Shown here: positions 4,241-9,137 of the stretch, in pieces
How the letters are laid out: each line of letters begins with the position of its first letter
Numbering within the stretch: position 1 is the stretch's first letter
NCBI GenBank assembly: GCA_012735335.1
Contig: JAAYHO010000201.1
Coordinates: 1 to 9,137, forward strand
DNA from: Gammaproteobacteria bacterium
Lineage (GTDB): Bacteria; Pseudomonadota; Gammaproteobacteria; Pseudomonadales; Pseudomonadaceae
DNA: 9,137 nt
Direction: 5' to 3'
Notes under the pieces: generated by a model
The model's input: the letters and a program-made list of their open reading frames with translations, nothing else
Told to the model about the DNA's origin: nothing
Databases searched by the model: none
Translations under genes and position numbers: made by a program

Positions 4241-7109
4241 ACAGCGCCGGGTGAGCACCTGTCTGGCAGGCCTGCTGCTGGGGGCTGCTGTGGTATTGCC
4301 CACCCAGGCCTTTACTCCGTTCAGCGGCCCGCTGCTGTCTGCCTCACCGGTGCCAGCGAATGTGCTGGTGTTGTTCGATAACTCCTCCAGCATGGTGCTC
4401 AACAGCCTGGACGGGCAGACCCGGCTGGAAGTGGCCCGGCAGGCCACCAAGAATGTGATTGCCGACAACCGCCACCTGCGCTTCGGGCTGTTCACCTTTC
4501 GCGAGGCCACGGCCGGCGACCACGGCCCGGGTGGTTTGCTGCGGGTGGAGGCGGGCAGCATTGCGGCGGACAGTGCCGAGGGCGTGGCCCGCTTCAATGC
4601 GCTGAACCAGGCACTGGATGGGTTGGACCCCAGCACTGTTGGCAGTACCGGAACGCCGCTGGCCGAATCCTGGTACGAGGTGACCCGCTACCTGCGCGGC
4701 ATGCGCGCCTTCTACCCGCAGACCGAGATCGAAGCGGCGCGGGAGGTGTTCAGCAGCCCGCTGCAATACCGCTGCCAGAAGAATATCGGCTTGATCGTCA
4801 CCGACGGTCTGCCCACCTACGACAGCGAGTTCCCGGATAACCTCGGCGACGAGCCGGACGGCAACAACCCCTGGCTGGCGGGCAGCTTCAATCTGCCGGA
4901 CTGGGATGGTGACGGTGCCGATGAAACCCCCGGAGCGGCACCGAGCACCGCAGGCAGCACCTTCTATCTGGATGATATTGCCCGCTTTGCCTACCAGACC
5001 GACCTGCGCCGGGGCGGCACCGATCTGGCCGGGAAGAGCTGGGACGATCCGCAGTTTCCGTTGCAGAACCTGCGTACCTACACCCTGGGCTTCATGCTGG
5101 ATGATCCACGGCTGGTCGAGGTGGCTGCCGCTGGCAATGGTCGTTATTTCTCTGCCAGTGATGCTGCGCAGCTGCAGGCTGCCTTGCAGGCGGCGCTGCG
5201 TGATATGGGCTCGGCGGCAGGCTCGGGGGGTGGCGCGGTGGTGGACGGCGCTCAGCTGCGCAGCGGCAGTCGGCATTACCAGACACACTATGACCCGGTG
5301 GACTGGAGTGGCAGCTTGCGCGCCTATCAGCTTGACGCCTCAGGGCAGCCAACCACGCTGCTGTGGAGTACCGATGACAGCTTTCGCCCGGGCAGCCCCG
5401 GTGGAGAATTCCAGACCTGGCGCTGGGCCGAGGACGGCGCCCCGGCTGGCGCCGTCGCTCTGGATCACAACGCACTGACGGCGCTGTCCAGCGCCCAGCA
5501 GCAACTGCTGGAAAGCGAAGCCCGACTGGCCGGATTGAGCGGTCAGGGTATCGGCCAGCGCCTGCTGGACTGGGCCAGGGGAGTCAGCGATGCCGAACTG
5601 CGCAGCCGTCAGCACCTGCTTGGCGATATCATCCATTCCGCACCCTTGCTCACCGGTGCCGACCACCATCCGCTGGCCGCTCATCCGTCGGCGGACTACG
5701 CCGCTTACCTGCAACTGCGCCGCGAGCAGATGCCCGAAGCGCTGCTGCTGGGGGCCAACGATGGCTTTCTGCGGCTGTTTGCTGCCGACGGCTCGCACCT
5801 GTATTCCTATCTGCCTGCGGCGGCCCAGTCCGGGCTCGGGGTGCGGGCGCGGACTGATTATGGCGGTGACACCCAGCACCGGGCCGGGGTCGATGGCCGT
5901 TTCAGCGTGGCTGACGTACGGCTGGGTGGTGACTGGAGTAGCGTAGCGGCGGGTGGTCTGGGTGCGGGAGGCAGAGGGCTGCAGGCCCTGCGACTGTTCG
6001 ATGAGCGCCAGGGCGTAGCGGCCCGGGGCGTGTTATGGGAAGCCGACCCGGGGCAGCTGCCCGCGCTTGGACATATCTATGGCCAGCCTGCCGTTGTCAG
6101 TGCGCATGGCCATTCGCTGCTGATCACCGGCAATGGCTACGGCAGCCCGTTGGGACAGGCGGCGCTGTTGATCTTCGATCTACACACCGGCGCGCTGCTG
6201 AACCAGCTGGAGGTGCCGGCCAGAGCAGGGGGCGGCAGTAACGGCCTGTCGGTGCCGGTATTGCAGTTCAGCGCTACTGGCGAGTTGCAGGCAGCCTTTG
6301 CCGGGGATCTGCATGGCCGGCTATGGAAGTTCGATCTGAGTAACGCCGACCCGCGCCTGTGGCAGGTCGCCCATGGCGGCGCTCCGTTGTTCAGCGCCGC
6401 TGAAGGCCAGCCGATCACCGCGCCGCCCATCCTGCATACCGGCATGACCGGTGATGCGGATCTGCTGTTGTTCGGTACCGGCAAATGGCTGGAGGCGACC
6501 GACCTGCAGGATCACCGGCCCCAGGCCTTCTACGCCGTGCTGGATACTCCCACGCCCCCGCCGGGCGGGCTGACACCGGTGTGGCTGCAGGAGCAGCAAC
6601 TGAGTACCGGCAGCGATCCGATCAGCGGCCAGGCCCTGCGTACAGTCAGCTCGTCAGCAGTGGACTGGGGCAGCCACTACGGCTGGTATGTCACCCTGAC
6701 CGATGACTCGGGCATGGGCGGCGAACGGGTGACCCAGGCTGCGGTCATCCAGCATTCCCGGGTGCTGTTTACCAGCGGTTATCTGCACAGCGAGGCTGCC
6801 GATCCCTGCGTGACCCGGGCCGGGGGCTGGCTGATGTCGCTGGCGCTGGGCAATGGCGGCATGCCTGCGCTGGCAGGGCTGGATAGTAATGCCGATGGCC
6901 GGGTGGATGGCAGCGATACACCCGCCGCCGGGCTGGCCCTGGGGATAGGTCTGCCGGGGGCTATCAGTGTGCTGAGTGTGGATGCGGAGGAGCAGCCGCC
7001 CGGCTGTGACGCCGAGGTCTATCTGGTACAGGGCTCGACGGCGGTGGCGGCGCTGGCCGGGCAGGCCCACTGTCAATTCAATCGCATCCTGTGGCGGCAA
7101 CTGCAATGA
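4221..7109 (+). CDS. pilY1: Type IV pilus tip adhesin/assembly protein PilY1 (PilC family)
   Basis: This 962-residue exported protein is the large tip factor of type IV pili, acting in adhesion, twitching motility and surface sensing; P. aeruginosa PilY1 is about 1160 residues, so this copy is shorter. A signal peptide has RR at 9-10, a hydrophobic core at 14-26 and a probable cut after TQA (30). A von Willebrand A domain follows (about 45-330) with a MIDAS: DNSSS (D53, S55, S57), a threonine in STGTP (T143 or T145) and D195 in VTDG. An EF-hand-like loop, D227-W-D-G-D-G-A-D-E235, lies inside it. The C-terminal half (about 465-960) is the PilC/PilY1 beta-propeller: LLGANDGFLRLF (509-520), FAGDLHGRLWKFDL (693-706), LLFGTGKWL (749-757). 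A second Ca2+-type loop is at 888-896. The usual propeller Ca2+ loop before FAGDLHG lacks its acidic ligands, and no RGD is present. The start overlaps pilX by 20 bases, with GGAGGGAG (4210-4217) upstream. Confidence 0.95.
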   Translation: MPLPASEQRRVSTCLAGLLLGAAVVLPTQAFTPFSGPLLSASPVPANVLVLFDNSSSMVLNSLDGQTRLEVARQATKNVIADNRHLRFGLFTFREATAGDHGPGGLLRVEAGSIAADSAEGVARFNALNQALDGLDPSTVGSTGTPLAESWYEVTRYLRGMRAFYPQTEIEAAREVFSSPLQYRCQKNIGLIVTDGLPTYDSEFPDNLGDEPDGNNPWLAGSFNLPDWDGDGADETPGAAPSTAGSTFYLDDIARFAYQTDLRRGGTDLAGKSWDDPQFPLQNLRTYTLGFMLDDPRLVEVAAAGNGRYFSASDAAQLQAALQAALRDMGSAAGSGGGAVVDGAQLRSGSRHYQTHYDPVDWSGSLRAYQLDASGQPTTLLWSTDDSFRPGSPGGEFQTWRWAEDGAPAGAVALDHNALTALSSAQQQLLESEARLAGLSGQGIGQRLLDWARGVSDAELRSRQHLLGDIIHSAPLLTGADHHPLAAHPSADYAAYLQLRREQMPEALLLGANDGFLRLFAADGSHLYSYLPAAAQSGLGVRARTDYGGDTQHRAGVDGRFSVADVRLGGDWSSVAAGGLGAGGRGLQALRLFDERQGVAARGVLWEADPGQLPALGHIYGQPAVVSAHGHSLLITGNGYGSPLGQAALLIFDLHTGALLNQLEVPARAGGGSNGLSVPVLQFSATGELQAAFAGDLHGRLWKFDLSNADPRLWQVAHGGAPLFSAAEGQPITAPPILHTGMTGDADLLLFGTGKWLEATDLQDHRPQAFYAVLDTPTPPPGGLTPVWLQEQQLSTGSDPISGQALRTVSSSAVDWGSHYGWYVTLTDDSGMGGERVTQAAVIQHSRVLFTSGYLHSEAADPCVTRAGGWLMSLALGNGGMPALAGLDSNADGRVDGSDTPAAGLALGIGLPGAISVLSVDAEEQPPGCDAEVYLVQGSTAVAALAGQAHCQFNRILWRQLQ

Positions 7110-7498
7110 GGGCGCAGGCCGGGTTCACCCTGATCGAAATGCTGCTGGTGGTGGTGCTGATCGGTATTCTCGCGGCGATTGCCCTGCCGTCCTATCAGGA
7201 ACATGTGCGCCAGGCCCGGCGCACCGAGGTGACAGCGGTGCTGCTGGAAACCGCGCAACTGCTGGAGCGTCATTACGCCCGGCATGGCAGCTACCTTGGC
7301 GCCAGTGCCCTGGCGGGCCAGAGCCCACTGAGTGGTGCGGCGGTGTACCTGATAGTGCCGAGCCTGGCCGAGCAGAGCTTCACCCTGACCGCCACCGCCG
7401 TACCCGGCGGGATCATGGCCGGAGATGCATGTGCTGCCTATACCCTGAATCAGGTCAATCAGCGCACGCCAGACGATCCCCGCTGCTGGCGGCGCTGA
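7106..7498 (+). CDS. pilE: Type IV pilus minor pilin PilE (prepilin)
   Basis: The 130-residue prepilin is thought to connect the PilVWX-PilY1 tip complex to the major-pilin shaft. The leader is short and basic (MRAQAG); mature F7 is followed by TLIE with the assembly glutamate E11, and a helix (MLLVVVLIGILAAIALPSY) continues into a soluble part with RRTEV. TLTATA (93-98), YTLNQ (112-116) and a C-terminal CWR match P. aeruginosa PilE as I remember it; C109 and C127 would close the D-region disulphide loop. At 130 residues it is about ten shorter than that protein. The ATG at 7106 gives a four-base ATGA overlap with the pilY1 stop and a normal leader; a GTG at 7091 would only add five residues. 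Its stop is three bases from the stop of the convergent uraA. It is not the major pilin PilA: operon position and the YTLNQ...CWR end argue against this. Confidence 0.9.
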   Translation: MRAQAGFTLIEMLLVVVLIGILAAIALPSYQEHVRQARRTEVTAVLLETAQLLERHYARHGSYLGASALAGQSPLSGAAVYLIVPSLAEQSFTLTATAVPGGIMAGDACAAYTLNQVNQRTPDDPRCWRR

Positions 7499-7501
7499 TA
7501 C

Positions 7502-8755
7502 TCAGGCGGCGCTGCTGCTGGTCGCTGGCTTGCTGGCGGGCAGGACCAGATTCAGCAGGATGGCGACCACGCTGCACAGACTGACCCCTTGCAGGGTCAG
7601 CTCCTGACTGCCGACCGTCATGCCACCGATACCGAATACCAGGGTGACGGAAACGATGCACAGGTTGCGTGCCTCGGTCAGGTCGACCTGATGACGGATC
7701 AGGGTGTTGATGCCGACCACCGCGATGGAGCCGAACAGCAGACAGAGAATGCCGCCCATTACCGGTACCGGGATACCCAGCAGGATGGCGCCGAACTTCT
7801 CGATAAAGGCCAGGCCGATAGCAAAGAATGCAGCGCAGATCATGACCATCGGATTGAAGTTGCGGGTCAGCATCACCGCGCCGGTGACCTCGGAATAGGT
7901 GGTATTTGGAGGGCCACCGATGCAGGCTGCCGCCGATGTGGCCAGGCCATCACCGAGCAGGGTGCGTTGCAGGCCGGGTTTGCGCATATAGTCTTTGCCG
8001 GTCACCGAGCTGATCGCCATGACATCGCCGATATGCTCGATTACCGGCGCCAGGGATACCGGGATCATGAACAGGATCGCCGCCAGATGGAATTCAGGGA
8101 AGACGAATCCCGGTGTTGCCACCCAGCCCGCCTGATTGACGTTAGTGAAGTCCACCTCGCCGAGCGCCCAGGCCAGGCCGTAACCGACCAGTACGCCGGC
8201 CATGATCGGCAGCAGACGGAAGATGCCCTTGGCGTACACGGCCACCAACAAGGTTGTAATCAGTGCGCTGAGCGAGATGATCAGCGCCGAAGACGGGTCG
8301 ACCAGTTGCAGCGCGCCATCGCCGGATTTGCCCGAGGCCATGTTTACCGCGGTACCTGCCAGACCCAGGCCGATGACCATGATTACCGGGCCGACCACCA
8401 CGGGAGGCAGCAAACGATGGATAAAGTCGGGCCCGCGGATATGAACCAGCAGGCTCAGCAGCATGTAGACCATCCCGGCAGCTACCAGTCCGCCCAGCGT
8501 GGCTTCGAGCCCCCAGGTCTGGTTGCTGTAGAGAACCGGTGCGATGAACGCAAAGCTGGAGGCAAGAAAGATCGGAATCTGGCGTTGGGTAACAAACTGG
8601 AATATCAGCGTGCCGAGTCCTGCCGTGAACAGCGCCACGCTCGGGTTCATGCCGGTGATCAGCGGCATCAACACCAGGGCGCCAAAGGCTACAAACAGCA
8701 TCTGTGAACCGGCCAGCAGCGTATGCCAGCCGGTGGTGCTCATGTCCTGCTGCAT
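7502..8755 (-). CDS. uraA: Uracil permease, NCS2 (UraA) family
   Basis: The 417-residue inner-membrane protein is a nucleobase:cation symporter-2, proton-coupled for uracil uptake in E. coli UraA. It is strongly hydrophobic throughout with about 14 potential membrane segments. Substrate-site motifs are visible: SSFAFIAP (66-73) for the first half-helix site, IEHIGD (239-244) in TM8 with E240, and GGPPNTTYSEVTG (280-292) in TM10 with E289. Compared with E. coli UraA, the TM8 histidine is replaced by D244 and the glycine before E289 by S288, so the pocket is not identical. The ATG at 8755 is chosen because it overlaps the upp stop (TGATG) with AAGGA (8765-8769) nine bases upstream; a TTG just before it and an ATG at 8743 are alternatives. 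Pairing with upp supports uracil as the substrate. There is no room for its own terminator before pilE. Confidence 0.92.
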   Translation of the reverse strand: MQQDMSTTGWHTLLAGSQMLFVAFGALVLMPLITGMNPSVALFTAGLGTLIFQFVTQRQIPIFLASSFAFIAPVLYSNQTWGLEATLGGLVAAGMVYMLLSLLVHIRGPDFIHRLLPPVVVGPVIMVIGLGLAGTAVNMASGKSGDGALQLVDPSSALIISLSALITTLLVAVYAKGIFRLLPIMAGVLVGYGLAWALGEVDFTNVNQAGWVATPGFVFPEFHLAAILFMIPVSLAPVIEHIGDVMAISSVTGKDYMRKPGLQRTLLGDGLATSAAACIGGPPNTTYSEVTGAVMLTRNFNPMVMICAAFFAIGLAFIEKFGAILLGIPVPVMGGILCLLFGSIAVVGINTLIRHQVDLTEARNLCIVSVTLVFGIGGMTVGSQELTLQGVSLCSVVAILLNLVLPASKPATSSSAA

Positions 8756-9137
8756 CAATGCACGTCCTTCTGCCGGGTGCCGAAGATCTTGTCACCGGCA
8801 TCGCCCAGACCGGGGATGATATAGCCCTGCTCGTTAAGGCGCTCATCGACCGAAGCGGTATAGATTTCCACGTCCGGATGCAGCTCGTTTACCCGTTTGA
8901 TACCTTCCGGCGCAGCGACCAGTACCAGTGCACGGATTTCGTGGGCACCGGCGCGCTTGAGCATATCGATGGTGGCAACCAGGGAGCCACCAGTGGCCAG
9001 CATGGGATCGATGATCAGCGCCCGGCGCTGGCTCAACTCGCCGACCAGCTTCTCCATGTAGGTGTCGGCCTGCAAGGTTTCTTCGTTGCGCACCAGGCCG
9101 ATCATGCTGACCTTGGCGCTGGGAATCAGGCTGAGCA
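8755..9137 (-). CDS. upp: Uracil phosphoribosyltransferase, C-terminal part
   Basis: Upp converts uracil and PRPP to UMP and pyrophosphate in the cytosol, the key step of uracil salvage. The window holds the last 126 residues; the family is about 210 long, so roughly 85 N-terminal residues lie beyond the right edge. The visible part starts in the [18 protein letters not shown] segment, then has the PRPP-binding loop [11 protein letters not shown] (near 9030-9000) and the uracil-binding motif [16 protein letters not shown] close to the C-terminus. Reading is open to the edge in this frame, so the ATG at 9105 is internal and not the start. Its stop shares one base with the uraA start. The operon's promoter must lie outside the window. 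Confidence 0.95.
   Translation of the reverse strand, partial: LSLIPSAKVSMIGLVRNEETLQADTYMEKLVGELSQRRALIIDPMLATGGSLVATIDMLKRAGAHEIRALVLVAAPEGIKRVNELHPDVEIYTASVDERLNEQGYIIPGLGDAGDKIFGTRQKDVH
8765..8769 (-). promoter_or_regulatory. Shine-Dalgarno for uraA inside the upp 3' end
   Basis: AAGGA on the minus strand lies within the last codons of upp and nine bases before the uraA ATG at 8755. It favours this start over the downstream ATG at 8743 and points to coupled translation of the two genes. Confidence 0.55.

Noticed and set aside
4344..5288. 314-codon minus-strand frame across the pilY1 5' half
   Set aside because: Antisense to the VWA domain of PilY1; composition is typical of a shadow frame.
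7488..7514. Direct repeat GGCGGCGCTG at the pilE/uraA junction as an attachment-site remnant
   Set aside because: Ten bases of GC-rich codon-like sequence on both sides of the stops; more simply explained by chance in a CTG/GGC-rich genome, with no integrase nearby.
7589..8707. 372-codon plus-strand frame opposite uraA
   Set aside because: The very hydrophilic D/H/Q/R-rich translation is the mirror of hydrophobic membrane codons of uraA; no motif is present.
9103..9105. ATG at 9105 (minus) as the upp start
   Set aside because: The frame stays open to the window edge and encodes the conserved LIPSAKVS segment upstream, so this Met is internal.
1..9137. tRNA, rRNA, CRISPR array, transposase or phage genes
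   Set aside because: Looked for on both strands; no tRNA-like cloverleaf, regular repeat array or mobile-element protein was seen.

Overview
The window reads as chromosomal DNA of a high-GC gammaproteobacterium, most likely Pseudomonas or a close relative such as Halopseudomonas. This rests on the protein families, the codon choice and the hemH / uraA-upp neighbourhood. All gene names come from reading motifs in the translations; no database search was possible.

Layout from left to right. Positions 1-112 (minus) hold the N-terminus of an FAD/NAD(P)-binding oxidoreductase that runs off the left edge. A divergent intergenic region of about 200 bp follows, with candidate promoters and two small dyads. 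Then come, on the plus strand, hemH (ferrochelatase, 314-1333) and a D-2-hydroxyacid dehydrogenase of the HprA type (1370-2338). A 152-bp gap with a strong hairpin leads into a tightly packed type IV pilus tip operon: pilV (2491-2943), pilW (2943-3725), pilX (3737-4240), pilY1 (4221-7109) and pilE (7106-7498). The operon meets, tail to tail with only 3 bp between, the minus-strand pyrimidine-salvage pair uraA (7502-8755) and upp (8755 to beyond the right edge).

How the genes work together. The five pil products are the minor pilins and the large tip protein of a type IVa pilus: PilV, PilW and PilX form a priming complex that carries PilY1 at the fibre tip, and PilE links this complex to the major-pilin shaft. 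The usual first gene (fimU/fimT) and the small gene pilY2 are absent from this operon. Upp and UraA together take up uracil and convert it to UMP. HemH makes protohaem.

I see no sign of a wholly new system. The most notable points are: a PilY1 whose classical propeller Ca2+ loop has lost every acidic ligand position while two other EF-hand-like loops remain; a ferrochelatase with a cluster of five internal cysteines resembling the [2Fe-2S]-containing class; and the placement of a pilus-tip operon in the hemH-uraA interval, where P. aeruginosa (from memory) carries the CupE fimbrial genes. No tRNA, rRNA, CRISPR array or insertion sequence was recognised.
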